A stretch of 64,000 nt of DNA from Panopea generosa (taxonomy: Eukaryota; Mollusca; Bivalvia; Adapedonta; Hiatellidae): positions 6,366,874 through 6,430,873 of the forward strand of contig CM055901.1 in NCBI GenBank assembly GCA_029582155.1, read 5' to 3'. This document shows, one piece after another, positions 11,041 through 24,012 of the stretch. Each line of letters starts with the position of its first letter. Position 1 is the first letter of the stretch. The translations under genes were made by a program, and so were the position numbers. The notes beneath the pieces were generated by a model. The model was not told the origin of the DNA. It did not search any database and saw only the letters and a program-made list of their open reading frames with translations.

Positions 11041-14000
11041 TTATTTTCACCCTATATCAACTGCATATATATCTAGTTAGTGTCTACATGGCTGTAAGAC
11101 AATGCATATCTTTACCCTGTATCAACTGCATATATATCTAGTTAGTGTCTACATTGCTGTAAGACAATGCGTATGTTCACTCTGTATCAACTGCATATAT
11201 ATCTAGTTAGTGTCTACATTGCTGTAAGACAGTGCGTATGTTCACTCTGTATCAACTGCATATATATCTAGTTAGTGTCTACATTGCTGTAAGACAGTGC
11301 GTATGTTCACTCTGTATCAACTGCATATATATCTAGTTAGTGTCTACATGGCTGTAAGACAGTGCGTATGTTCACTCTGTATCAACTGCATATATATCTA
11401 GTTAGTGTCTACATGGCTGTAAGACAGTGCATATGTTCACTCTGTATCAACTGCATATATATCTAGTTAGTGTCTACAGTGCTGTAAGACAATGCGTATG
11501 TTCACTCTGTATCAACTGCATATATATCTAGTAAGTGTCTACATTGCTGTAAGACAATGCGTATGTTCACTCTGTATCAACTGCATATATATCAAGTTAG
11601 TGTCTACATTGCTGTAAGACAATGCGTATGTTCACTCTGTATCAACTGCATATATATCTAGTTAGTGTCTACAAGGCTGTAAGACAGTGCGTATGTTCAC
11701 TCTGTATCATCTGCATATATATCTAGTTAGTGTATACAGTGCTGTAAGACAATGCATATCTTTACCCTGTATCAACTGCATATATATCTAATTAGTGTCT
11801 ACATTGCTGTAAGACAGTGCATATGTTCACTCTGTATCAACTGCATATATATCTAGTTAGTGTCTACATTGCTGTAAGACAGTGCGTATGTTCACTCTGT
11901 ATCAACTGCATATATATCTAGTAAGTGTCTACAGTGCTGTAAGACAGTGCATATCTTTACTCTGTATCAACTGCATATATATCTAGTTAGTGTCTACAGT
12001 GCTGTAAGACAGTGCGTATGTTCACTCTGTATCAACTGCATATATATCTAGTTAGTGTCTACATTGCTGTAAGACAGTGTGTATGTTCACTCTGTATCAA
12101 CTGCATATATATTTAGTTAGTGTCTACAGTGCTGTAAGACAGTGCGTATGTTCACTCTGTATCAACTGCATATATATCTAGTTAGTGTCTACATGGCTGT
12201 AAGACAGTGCGTATGTTCACTCTGTATCAACTGCATATATATCTAGTTAGTGTCTACATGGCTGTAAGACAGTGCATATGTTCACTCTGTATCAACTGCA
12301 TATATATCTAGTTAGTGTCTACAGTGCTGTAAGACAATGCGTATGTTCACTCTGTATCAACTGCATATATATCTAGTAAGTGTCTACATTGCTGTAAGAC
12401 AATGCGTATGTTCACTCTGTATCAACTGCATATATATCAAGTTAGTGTCTACATTGCTGTAAGACAATGCGTATGTTCACTCTGTATCAACTGCATATAT
12501 ATCTAGTTAGTGTCTACAAGGCTGTAAGACAGTGCGTATGTTCACTCTGTATCATCTGCATATATATCTAGTTAGTGTATACAGTGCTGTAAGACAATGC
12601 ATATCTTTACCCTGTATCAACTGCATATATATCTAATTAGTGTCTACATTGCTGTAAGACAGTGCATATGTTCACTCTGTATCAACTGCATATATATCTA
12701 GTTAGTGTCTACATTGCTGTAAGACAGTGCGTATGTTCACTCTGTATCAACTGCATATATATCTAGTAAGTGTCTACAGTGCTGTAAGACAGTGCATATC
12801 TTTACTCTGTATCAACTGCATATATATCTAGTTAGTGTCTACAGTGCTGTAAGACAGTGCGTATGTTCACTCTGTATCAACTGCATATATATCTAGTTAG
12901 TGTCTACATTGCTGTAAGACAGTGTGTATGTTCACTCTGTATCAACTGCATATATATTTAGTTAGTGTCTACAGTGCTGTAAGACAATGCGTATCTTTAC
13001 TCTGTATCAACTGCATATATATCTAGTTAGTGTCTACACTGCTGTAAGACAATGCATATCTTTACTCTGTATCAACTGCATATATATCTAGTTAGTGTCT
13101 ACAGTGCTGTAAGACAATGCGTATGTTCACTCTGTATCAACTGCATATATATCTAGTTAGTGTCTACATTGCTGTTAGACAATGTGTATCTTTATTTGTA
13201 TCAACTGCATATATATCTAGTTAGTGTCTACATTGCCGTAAGACAATGCATATCTTTACTCTGTATCAACTGCATATATATATATCTATTTAGTGTCTAC
13301 ATTACTGTAAGACAATGTCTATCTTTACTCTGTATCAACTGTATATATATCTAGTGAGTGTCTACATTGCTGTAAGACAATGCATATCTTCACTCTGTAT
13401 CATCTGCATATATATCTAGTTAGTGTCAACATTGCTGTAAGACAATGCGTATGTTAACTCTGTATCAACTGCATATATATCTAGTAAGTGTCTACATTGC
13501 TGTAAGACAATGCATATCTTCACTCTGTATCATCTGCATATATATCTAGTAAGTGTCTACATTGCTGTAAGACAATGCATATCTTCACTCTGTATCAACT
13601 GCATATATATCTAGTTAGTGTCTACATTGCTGTAAGACAATGCAAATCTTCACTCTGTATCCAGTGCTGTAAGACAATGCCTATCTTTACTCTGTATCAA
13701 CTGCATATATATCTAGTTAGTGTCTACATTGCTGTAAGACAATGAATATCTTCACTCTGTATCAACTGCATATATATCTAGTTAGTGTCTACATTGCTGT
13801 AAGACAATGCATATCTTTACCCTGTATCAACTGCATATATATCAAGTTAGTGTCTACATGGCTGTAAGACAATGCCTATCTTTACTCTGTATCAACTGCA
13901 TATATATCTAGTTAGTGTCTACATTGCTGTATGACAGTGCGTATGTTCACTCCGTATCAACTGCAAATATATCTAGTTAATGTCTACAGTGCTGTAAGAC

Positions 14001-17000
14001 AATGCATATCTTTACTCTGTATCAACTGCATATATATCTAATGAGTGTCTACATTGTTGTAAGACAGTGCGTATGTTCACTCTGTATCAACTGCATATAT
14101 ATCTAGTTAGTGTGTACATTGCTGTAAGACAGTGCGTATGTTCACTCTGTATCAAGTGCAAATATATCAAGTTAATGTCTACAGTGCTGTAAGACAATGC
14201 ATATCTTTACTCTGTATCAACTGCATAACTATCTAGTTAGTGTCTACAGTGCTGTAAGACAGTGCGTATGTTCACTCTGTATCAACTGCATACAAATCTA
14301 GTTCGTGTCTACATTGCTGTAAGACAGTGCGTATGTTCACTCTGTATCAACTGCATATATATCTAGTTAGTGTGTACATTGCTGTTAGACAGTGCGTATG
14401 TTCACTCTGTATCAACTGCATATATATCTAGTTAGTGTCTATATTGCTGTAACCAGTGCGTATGTTCACTCTGTATCAACTGCATATATATCTAGTTAGT
14501 GTCTACATGGCTGTAAGACAATGCATATCTTTACTCTGTATCAACTGCATATATATCTAGTAAGTGTCTACACTGTTGTAAGACAGTGCGTATGTTCACT
14601 CTGTATCAACTGCACATATATCTAGTTAGTGTCTACAATGCTGTAAGACAATGCATATCTTTACTCTGTATCAACTGCATATATATCTAGTTAGTGTCTA
14701 CACTGTTGTAAGACAGTGCGTATGTTCACTCTGTATCAACTGCACATATATCTAGTTAGTGTCTACACTGCTGTAAGACAATGCGTATGTTCACTCTGTA
14801 TCAACTGCATATATATCTAGTTAGTGTCTACATTGCTGTAAGACAATGCATATCTTTACTCTGTATCAACTGCATATATATATATATATATCTAATTAGT
14901 GTCTACATTACTGTAAGACAATGCCTATCTTTACTCTGTATCAACTGCATATATATCTAGTTAGTGTCTACATTGCTGTAAGACAGTGCGTATGTTCACT
15001 CTATATCAACTGCATATATATCTAGTTAGTGTCTACATTGCTGTTAGACAGTGCGTATGTTCACTCTGTATCAACTGCATATATATCTAGTTAGTGTCTA
15101 CATTGCTGTAAGACAGTGCGTATGTTCACTTTGTATCAACTGCACATATATCTAGTTAGTGTCTACATGGCTGTAAGACAATGCATATCTTTACTCTGTA
15201 TCAACTGCATATATATCTAGTTAGTGTCTACACTGTTGTAAGACAGTGCGTATGTTCACTCTGTATCAACTGCATATATATCTAGTTAGTGTCTACACTG
15301 CTGTAAGACAATGCATATCTTTACTCTGTATCAACTGCATATATATCTAGTTAGTGTCTACAGTGCTGTAAGACAATGCATATCTTTACTCTGTATCAAC
15401 TGCATATATCTAGTTAGTATCTACAGTGCTGTAAGACAATGCGTATGTTCAGTCTGTATCAACTGCATATATATCTAGTTAGTGTCTACAGTGCTGTAAG
15501 ACAGTGCGTATCTTCACTCTGTATCATCTGCATATATATCTAGTTAGTGTCTACAGTGCTGTAAGACAATGCGTATCTTTACTCTGTATCAACTGCATAT
15601 ATATCTAGTTAGTGTCTACAGTGCTGTAAGACAGTGCGTATGTTCACTCTGTATCAACTGCACATATATCTAGTTAGTGTCTACACTGCTGTAAGACAAT
15701 GCATATCTTTACTCTGTATCAACTGCATATATATCTAGTTAGTGTCTACACTGTTGTAAGACAGTGCGTATGTTCACTCTGTATCAACTTCACATATATC
15801 TAGTTAGTGTCTACACTGCTGTAATACAATGTATATCTTTACTCTGTATCAACTGCATATATATCTAGTTAGTGTCTACAGTGCTGTAAGACAATGCGTA
15901 TGTTCACTCTGTATCAACTGCATATATATCTAGTTAGTGTCTACATTGCTGTAAGACAATGCATATCTTTACTCTGTATCAACTGCATATATATATATAT
16001 ATATCTAATTAGTGTCTACATTACTGTAAGACAATGCCTATCTTTACTCTGTATCAACTGCATATATATCTAGTTAGTGTCTACATTGCTGTAAGACAGT
16101 GCGTATGTTCACTCTATATCAACTGCATATATATCTAGTTAGTGTCTACATTGCTGTTAGACAGTGCGTATGTTCACTCTGTATCAACTGCATATATATC
16201 TAGTTAGTGTCTACATTGCTGTAAGACAGTGCGTATGTTCACTTTGTATCAACTGCACATATATCTAGTTAGTGTCTACATGGCTGTAAGACAATGCATA
16301 TCTTTACTCTGTATCAACTGCATATATATCTAGTTAGTGTCTACACTGTTGTAAGACAGTGCGTATGTTCACTCTGTATCAACTGCATATATATCTAGTT
16401 AGTGTCTACACTGCTGTAAGACAATGCATATCTTTACTCTGTATCAACTGCATATATATCTAGTTAGTGTCTACAGTGCTGTAAGACAATGCATATCTTT
16501 ACTCTGTATCAACTGCATATATATCTAGTTAGTATCTACAGTGCTGTAAGACAATGCGTATGTTCACTCTGTATCAACTGCATATATATCTAGTTAGTGT
16601 CTACACTGCTGTAAGACAATGCATATCTTTACTCTGTATCAACTGCATATATATCTAGTTAGTGTCTACAGTGCTGTAAGACAATGCGTATGTTCACTCT
16701 GTATCAACTGCATATATATCTAGTTAGTGTCTACATTGCTGTAAGACAATGCGTATGTTCAGTCTGTATCAACTGCATATATATCTAGTTAGTGTCTACA
16801 TTGCTCTAAGACAATGCGTATGTTCAGTCTGTATCAACTGCATATATATCTAGTTAGTGTCTACAGTGCTGTAAGACAGTGCGTATCTTCACTCTGTATC
16901 ATCTGCATATATATCTAGTTAGTGTCTACAGTGCTGTAAGACAATGCGTATCTTTACTCTGTATCAACTGCATATATATCTAGTTAGTGTCTACATTGCT

Positions 17001-17181
17001 GTAAGACAGTGCGTATCTTCACTCTGTATCAACTGCATATATATTTATCGAGTTAGTGTCTACCGTGCTGTAAGACAATGCGTATCTTCACTCTGTATCA
17101 ACTGCATATATATCTAGTTAGTGTCTACATTGCTGTAAGACAATGCGTATCTTCACTCTGTATTAACTGCATATATATCTA
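11041..17181. repeat. 65-base satellite array with higher-order repeats
   Basis: About 94 head-to-tail monomers of 65 bases contain CTGTATCAACTGCATATATA, CTAGTTAGTGTCTACA and GCTGTAAGACAGTGCGTATG. Variant monomers recur exactly 845 bases apart (13 x 65), for example TCTGTATCAT at 11701 and 12546. A second duplicated block has a 1113-base offset (CTAATTAGTG at 14892 and 16005). Some monomers have an expanded TATATATATA stretch. Short frames inside are repeat artefacts. Confidence 0.95.
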
Positions 17182-17256
17182 CCGGTTGTTAGTTTTTAAA
17201 GAAATTATGTTAGTATTTTGGAAAAAATAAATTAAAATTAGCCTATAGAAACTACA

Positions 17257-17510
17257 GCAGTGGTCTAGTGGTAGAGCATCCGCCTTACATGCGGAAGGTC
17301 GTGGATTCAACTGCAGGCCAGAGCATTTGAAAGAGAAAATTTCTAGGTTTGGTAAATCCAGTTTCAGTATTGGTTGGGAATCATATAATGTGATTAAGGC
17401 AATATATTCCAGTGTAACAGCACTTGGAATACTGTCTCAAAATTATGCTCCTTCGCGATATGACTGAATTGTTTTTTGAAATCGAAGCTAAACACCATAC
17501 CACAACAAAG
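17257..17510 (+). mobile_element. tRNA-derived SINE, family S3
   Basis: The head CAGTGGTCTAGTGGTAGAGC with GGTCGTGGATTCAACTGC is an A-box/B-box tRNA-like promoter with a degenerate B box. The body ends with AAACACCATACCACAACAAA, shared in inverse form with copies at 40652-40896, 46406-46700 and 59827-60276. Probably an inactive old copy. Confidence 0.8.
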
Positions 17511-18122
17511 TTGGCTAAAACATTTTTTTTCAATATATCATGCATATAATTATATACTCACTGACCCGGTGTTGCCAGGAGGATGTCTATTTAAACATGC
17601 CAAAGACTTCATCTTACAAACAGTTAGAATGACATTTATGTGACATTTTATATGACTATGGCTCATTTGTTTCCTGGTCACTGCATTGTTTATTCAGATC
17701 AAGAAACAGAAATACCAGGATGATGGGAAACCCAGAAATCACGAAGAAACTCTATTTAAAAGATAGCGCCTTCAAGATTTCAGTTATAATGTGGTCTCTA
17801 TTTTGAGAGCCATACAAAATTTGAATAAGTGTAAAATTTGAAAGTTTGAAAACTTGATTAAAGTCATTGTCATTGTAATTGTTATTTTTTGTTTCAGTTG
17901 AGAAGATGGAACAGATTTGACAGATCTGGGATGACATCAGATGTCTACTGGATTCAGTGGATGTCCAGAATTGTTCAGCGTCATTTGAAGATCAACCTTA
18001 AAGGATGAAGATATATCAACATTTTAGAATTTCCCATAAGCATTAATTTGTCAGAAGGCTTGTAGTACACTCAGTATGTGATGGAATGAACATTTTATTA
18101 AGTGAGCAGCATTTAAAGTGGG
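17511..18122. other. No feature recognised
   Basis: Unique AT-rich sequence with a short minus-strand frame of no homology. Confidence 0.4.
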
Positions 18123-18245
18123 ATTTTAGTTTACACTAATTTGTTTTAGCTTGATTGCGAAGAAAACTCGAAGCTTATATGAAATGCTACCGAATCCACT
18201 TCCTGGGTAGAACCAGTACTGAGTGTTGTTATTTGTTTTTATACT
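18123..18245. repeat. Dispersed repeat S5, fragment
   Basis: TTTTAGCTTGATTGCGAAGA followed by CTTCCTGGGTAGAACCAGTA is shared with 50668-50800. At 50668 the same sequence sits next to a tRNA-like B box in reverse, so this is probably the 3' part of a minus-strand SINE. Confidence 0.6.
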
Positions 18246-18586
18246 GAGCAAAAAGAAAACTTTACTTTACACTCCTTGTCTTGGTTATTTCTTGTATTCA
18301 GGTACTGATTTTTAGCTCAGTTTTAGAGGAAAATATCTATTGTACTCACCCTGGCATCTGTGTCATCATCAACATTGGTTTTAATGTTCAAGTGCTTTTT
18401 TACCTGTTCATATCAAAGAGGCAACTACCCACACATCAATGAAACTTAATGTGTTTTTTTTTCTACCATAAAAAGGGATCAAGTGGAATTTTAGGCAGAA
18501 TTATTGCCCCCTTTTCTTTTTTAGTTGGAAGATGTGGATAATGTTTTTAGCAAGCTCATATCTCAGTAACTACTATCTATACAGGA

Positions 18587-18674
18587 TTGATGTACCTATA
18601 CGGCAGGATTCGTAATGATGTACTTATACAGCAGGTTTCGTAATGATGTACCTATACAGCATGATTCATAATGA
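18587..18674. repeat. 28-base tandem repeat, three copies
   Basis: GATGTACCTATACGGCAGGA plus TTCGTAAT occurs three times head to tail with a few substitutions. Confidence 0.85.
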
Positions 18675-18879
18675 TTTTGAAATTGAAATTTAAAACCTGC
18701 CAGGAATTTATTACAATGTTTGAATGTGTGCAGTACACTATGATAGATACCAGGTATATTGTGCATTTATACATATTTTTTTTCATAGTTTAACAGAATA
18801 TAATCAAGAGTGAACTTTCTACTTTTGTGGAGTATGTCTTATTGTGTCTTAAAATTATCAATTTGAATTTCTTTTCATG

Positions 18880-19310
18880 CCCCCCACACACACAAAAAAA
18901 AAAATTAGGATGGGGCATATAGTGATGGCAGCGCCCGTATATCTGTCAATGTCACACATGAAGTTTGTTTGACAACTAATCGAATCTGAGATTTTGTGTA
19001 CAACTGTTAATTTGTCATACATCGATGATTTTAAAAACACATAGTTCATTTGATCAACATAATATGACAAAATTTCGTGCGTAAGACCCAGAACCATACT
19101 TCAGCAGTCAAGGTCACACTTTCAGTGTGTTTGAGTTTTGCGTCTTACTGTCACTTTGTCTTACATAAAGGGATTTTAAAATAACTTGGCACAAGCGTTC
19201 AACAAATCATTATGTGTCACCTGCAATACCCAGGCCTGTTCATCAAATGTCAAGGTCACACAAAGGTCAAGGTCACACTTTAAGGTAAAAATGAAAGAAA
19301 CATTTAGTCC
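18880..19310. repeat. Dispersed repeat with GTCAAGGTCACAC motifs
   Basis: AGTCAAGGTCACAC recurs near 19108, 19247 and 19261, a wording common to interior parts of diverged mobile elements such as the one at 9355. No terminus can be fixed. No coding content. Confidence 0.4.
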
Positions 19311-19542
19311 ATAGCTCTTGATATTCATTCATATACTCAAATACCTACATTAATAATATATATTGTTAATTTTATTTAGACCACTTGCGGAACATGTGAC
19401 AGTTAACTGTGACATATCTTGTAAAGGTTATTTGCATAATCATTAATTTAGTATCTTTTCTACATACTTCTCCCATTGAAAACTACTGGTATTGCACATT
19501 GCCGTTACAGTTACCACATTTACAATCACTTATCTGCATTAC

Positions 19543-20210
19543 AAGTTGTAATGTGTTTAGGCATGTTCAAGTTGTAATGTGTTCAGGCGTGTACAAGTTG
19601 TAATGTGTTCAGGCTTGTACAAGTTGTAATGTGTTCAGGCATGTTCAAGTTGTAATGTGTTCAGGCTTGTACAGGTTGCAATGTGTTCAGGCTTGTACAG
19701 GTTGCAATGTGTTCAGGCGTGTACAGGTTGTTATGTGTTCAGGCGTGTACAAGTTGTAATGTGTTCAGGCGTGTACAGGTTGTAATGTGTTCAGGAGTGT
19801 ACAGGTTATAATGTGTTCAGGCATGTACAAGTTGTAATGTGTTAAGGTGTGTACAGGTTGTAATGTGTTCAGGCCTGTACAGGTTATAATGTGTTCAGGC
19901 ATGTACAAGTTGTAATGTGTTCAGGCGTGTACAAGTTGTAATGTGTTCAGGCATGTACAGGTTGTAATGTGTTCAAGCATGTACAAGTTGTAATGTGTTA
20001 AGGCGTTAACAAGTTGTAATGTGTTCAGGCATGTACAGGTTGTAATGTGTTCAAGCATGTACAAGTTGTAATGTGTTAAGGCGTTAACAAGTTGTAATGT
20101 GTTCAGGCGTGTACAGGTTGCAATGTGTTCAGGCGTGTACAGGTTGTAATGTGTTCAGGCATGTACAAGTTGTAATGTGTTCAGGCTTGTACAGGTTGTA
20201 ATGTGTTGAG
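19543..20210. repeat. 26-base minisatellite (ACAAGTTGTAATGTGTTCAGGC)
   Basis: About 25 units of 26 bases: GTACAAGTTGTAATGTGTTC followed by AGGCAT or AGGCGT. Variants ACAGG and TTAAGGCGTTA recur in blocks. No coding potential claimed. Confidence 0.95.
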
Positions 20211-20596
20211 GTACATAACGCACACATGTATTTAAAGGGACACACAGAAATTCTGAAATCAAATTTTACTTGTGTCTACCCACATAAAGATTCATTTTCA
20301 AGTATTACAATCAATAATTTGACATTTAAAATTTTTTTTTCATAAAATCGTACTAGGTTATAAGATATGAGTAATCATTCTTAAAAGGCAATCAATGTAA
20401 TATAGAATCCAGTTAATATTGTATTTTTTTGGTGAAATAATGTTAAGATTGATCAAGTGAAATATTTTGTAGCGCACTACTCTGATTGTATAATCTACAT
20501 ATACAGTTAACATAAACTTACAAATTGTGTATATCATGTATATTGATTCTATTCTCCATTGTATGCTTTTATATCAATATTTAAAAATGAATACTA

Positions 20597-20597
<1 letters not shown>
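20211..20597. other. No feature recognised
   Basis: AT-rich unique sequence between a minisatellite and an AT dinucleotide run. Confidence 0.4.

Positions 20598-20641
<44 letters not shown>
20598..20641. repeat. (AT)n microsatellite
   Basis: About 22 uninterrupted AT dinucleotides. Confidence 0.95.
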
Positions 20642-20644
<3 letters not shown>

Positions 20645-20737
20645 ATATATGTTCTTGTTTATTTATTCCTTTGCTTATATGTTAAATTAACGTTGTACTT
20701 TATAAACATATATATATATAAATAAATGTATGTTGAG

Positions 20738-20850
20738 GGCCTCATGGAAGATTGAATGTATTCAAATGAGTTCTCTCATTAATAAAGACTTATTATTATT
20801 ATAATTATTATTATTATTATTATTATTAATGATAATATTATTATCATCAT
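20738..20850 (+). repeat. Retroposon 3' tail ending in (TTA)n
   Basis: CATGGAAGATTGAATGTATT, then TTCTCTCATTAATAAAGACT and a TTA run. The same 3' end with AATAAA and TTA tail is present at 41508-41596. This is the conserved tail of a retroposon family; the 5' part is not recognised. Confidence 0.65.
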
Positions 20851-20904
20851 TGCTATTATGATAGTATATTTGGGTTGTTTTATTATCGATATGTATATTT
20901 GGGT

Positions 20905-21128
20905 TGTTTCAGTATCGATTGTTGGGGTCACATATGTAACTAAAAGGAAACATATGTTAATGCCCGTTTCAGTTACATATAAGATTCTAGTTACATTTGT
21001 GTCCGATTTGTTACATGTGTGCCCTGTCGTTTTTTTCTAGACAGTTACAAATGTGCCCTTTTAGTAACACATGTGTCCTTTTAGTTACATATGTGCTTTA
21101 GTTACATATGTGACCCCAACAATCGATA
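20905..21128. repeat. Inverted repeat around TCGATTGTTGGGGTCACATA
   Basis: TCGATTGTTGGGGTCACATA plus TGTAACTAAAAGGA (about 20913-20947) returns inverted at about 21060-21128, where the TTACATATGTG segment is itself duplicated. The interior repeats TTACATATGTG-like words. This could be a foldback element or MITE of about 215-220 bases. Confidence 0.7.
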
Positions 21129-21131
21129 TAT

Positions 21132-21209
21132 ACAGGACTACTGAATTCACATAATATGCTATATATATATATATATATATAGCATATTATGTGAATTCAG
21201 TAGTCCTGT
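21132..21209. repeat. Perfect 78-base palindrome with (AT)n core
   Basis: I checked all 39 base pairs: ACAGGACTACTGAATTCACA at the left is the exact reverse complement of the right end, and the centre is an AT run. It starts four bases after the preceding inverted repeat ends. It would form a perfect cruciform or hairpin. Confidence 0.97.
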
Positions 21210-21639
21210 TCGTTTTAAGATAGAGATGATTTTATAATTAATTGAATGTACCAGATTGCAGATACTATGTTTTGTTTTTTGACATTTGCATCGGTTACCG
21301 GTATATAGACATGATTTTATAAGCTAGCATGTGTTGCTCTAATTGGTGTTTATAAATATATATATATTATAAGATATGTATAAGATAATTTACTTAATTA
21401 ACCAATCTTGTATAAAATAAAAATAAATTAGATTATGTCGAAAATGCATATCTACATCCCGTATATATATTTATATAATGTACCAAATGTGTCATATGGA
21501 TTTCCATGCATATTTGACATGTAGGCTACATTATTGCGTATGTGTAAAAAAAATTGAATAGCATACCAGTATCGGTAGCTACCTTTACGCCCCAACGCCC
21601 GGGATTGCATATTTTCTCGCGATTTTATTTTTCATTAGG
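21210..21639. other. No feature recognised
   Basis: AT-rich unique sequence with a short TATATA run near 21357. Confidence 0.4.
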
Positions 21640-22390
21640 ATTTCTAATTTACGAGACCTAATTTACAGGACCAACTCTACCGTAAATTCGTTGGTTTAAG
21701 CTAATTCACACATATTTTCGCTAATTTATGTTTGCAATTTTTTTCCATATCGGGTGTTTATTCGTTATGAATTGCAGAAGAAATAGCTGAAAAATCGTCA
21801 TCTAATTTCAACGTTTCGAGTGAGTATAAATGATTACTTGTGTGCAACTTCAACCTTCTCCGGGTCACAATGTTATAAGCCTAACTACCAATTTATTATT
21901 CTTAGATATGGATATAAAACTGTAAAATAGTGTACACTTGCATTTCAACATGGATATTTGAGTTCGTAAATTATGATGGATAGTCCCGCAAACTAGAAAA
22001 TCTGCAAGGCTTACAATTACGTATTTATATATTGATGCATTGTGTTTAGGCATGATTTGTTTTTTTCCATGATAACACAAGAAACTCATTTTACAATTAA
22101 ATTGGGCATATTAACGAATAGTGAGGTTTGTTGTAGATGCATGTCTTCAAGTGTTCAACGACCAGTTATAAAATGTATTTCAAAAAATTAGTTCTGTTTG
22201 GAATAAAGATGAACTTAAAACGATATATGCATTTTATATTAAATTCACATTTACATGCACGTATGTATATGCCTGTTAATGAATAAATATATAATGTATT
22301 TGAATGAAATGCGCCAGAAACTCTGTAGTTTAAATTTACTGAGTGTCTCGTAAATTAGAATGCAAGTATCCCGTAAATTAGAAAAAAAAC
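21640..22390. mobile_element. Inverted-repeat element with CTAATTTACGAGAC phrases
   Basis: Left: TTTCTAATTTACGAGACC, CTAATTTACAGGACC and ACCGTAAATTCG. Right, inverted: GAGTGTCTCGTAAATTAGAA and ATCCCGTAAATTAGAAAA near 22340-22385. The phrases recur within each end, as in the elements at 1561-2499 and 3988-4320. An isolated relic, TAATTTACGGGACA, sits near 24730. No transposase frame in the interior. Confidence 0.55.
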
Positions 22391-23109
22391 ACCTGCTCCT
22401 TGTGCATTTATTATATACACCAATGACCGTTTATCACCCCCTACGACATCCCCATGTTATAGGGTAATGACCAGTGTACATCCGTACTTCTGATTAGTAA
22501 TGATATACCAATTTCAAATTGATCTAGTTGCTTTTTTTCACTTACACAATAGTTATGTTCAATTCAGTCGTGTCCTAATACACTGAAATGAAAGAGAAAG
22601 TATACATTTTGGTTTTTAAAATTATTTCATTATTGGCTAAGTTTTATTCACGTGATGAAAAATGAACTGATTTTTTCTTATTGTTTTGCTTTGAAATGAA
22701 TTAAATGTTTGTTTTTTTATTCAACAATATGATGAAATCTAAATATACAAAATTTTCATGCAATACATTTATTGTTCCATGACCTGTCGACGTTTATAGG
22801 TATGTATATTTTCTTTTTCCTTTCACTGTACAAATATTAACATTTCAGCATACATGGCAAAGTCAAAGTCCATTGGTATGAAAAAATAGAGAGCACGAAG
22901 AAGATATACTAATTGGCGAATGATCGCAAAACAAGAATTATCAAAAGTGAAGTCGAATTACGTTTGTTCAGAATAGTTGAGTGGTGAAAATAGATTGAAG
23001 AGGCGTAATAGACAAAACAAGATAGAGGCATGCTATCACATGAAAACACAAGAAAAACAAAGACGATTGTTGTGTTGCACTAATGAATGATGACGAGCAC
23101 TCAAATAAT
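22391..23109. other. No feature recognised
   Basis: AT-rich unique sequence. No convincing exon upstream of the minisatellite. Confidence 0.4.
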
Positions 23110-24012
23110 CCTGAACACGAACCTGGCTGCAGCTGTGACAATGTATCGAACCTGGCTGCAGCTGTGACAATGTATCGAACCTGGCTGCAGCTGTGACAAT
23201 GTATCGAACCTGGCTGCAGCTGTGGCAATGTATCGAACCTGGCTGCAGCTGTGACAATGTATCGAACCTGGCTGCCTGCAGCTGTGGCAAGGTATCGAAC
23301 CTGGCTGCAGCTGTGACAATGTATCGAACCTGGCTGCAGCTGTGACAATGTATCGAACCTGGCTGCCTGCAGCTGTGGCAAGGTATCGAACCTGGCTGCA
23401 GCTGTGACAATGTATCGAACCTGGCTGCAGCTGTGACAATGTATCGAACCTGGCTGCAGAGCTGTGACAATGTATCGAACCTGGCTGCAGCTGTGACAAT
23501 GTATCGAATCTGGCTGCAGCTGTGGCAATGTATCGAACCTGGCTGCAGCTGTGACAATGTATCGAACCTGGCTGCCTGCAGCTGTGACAATGTATCGAAC
23601 CTGGCTGCCTGCAGCTGTGGCAAGGTATCGAACCTGGCTGCAGCTGTGACAATGTATCGAACCTGGCTGCAGCTGTGACAATGTATCGAACCTGGCTGCA
23701 GCTGTGACAATGTATCGAACCTGGCTGCAGCTGTGACAATGTATCGAACCTGGCTGCAGCTGTGACAATGTATCGAACCTGGCTGCCTGCAGCTGTGGCA
23801 AGGTATCGAACCTGGCTGCAGCTGTGACAATGTATCGAACCTGGCTGCAGCTGTGACAATGTATCGAACCTGGCTGCCTGCAGCTGTGGCAATGTATCGA
23901 ACCTGGCTGCAGCTGTGACAATGTATCGAACCTGGCTGCAGCCGTGACAATGTATCGAACCTGGCTGCAGCTGTGACAATGTATCGAACCTGGCTGCAGC
24001 TGTGGCAATGTA
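23110..24012. repeat. 29-base minisatellite (ATGTATCGAACCTGGCTGCA)
   Basis: About 30 units of GTGACAATGTATCGAACCTG plus GCTGCAGCT, with a 33-base variant carrying CTGCCTGCAG. Because 29 is not a multiple of three and the minus-strand unit has no stop codon, all three minus frames stay open over 292-354 codons and give the same 29-residue peptide repeat in rotating phase. I treat these as artefacts of the repeat, not genes. Confidence 0.95.

Noticed and set aside
17257-17330. tRNA gene
   Set aside because: A and B boxes are present but the cloverleaf is not intact (degenerate B box), and the head continues into a SINE body shared with other copies. The same holds for the other tRNA-like heads.
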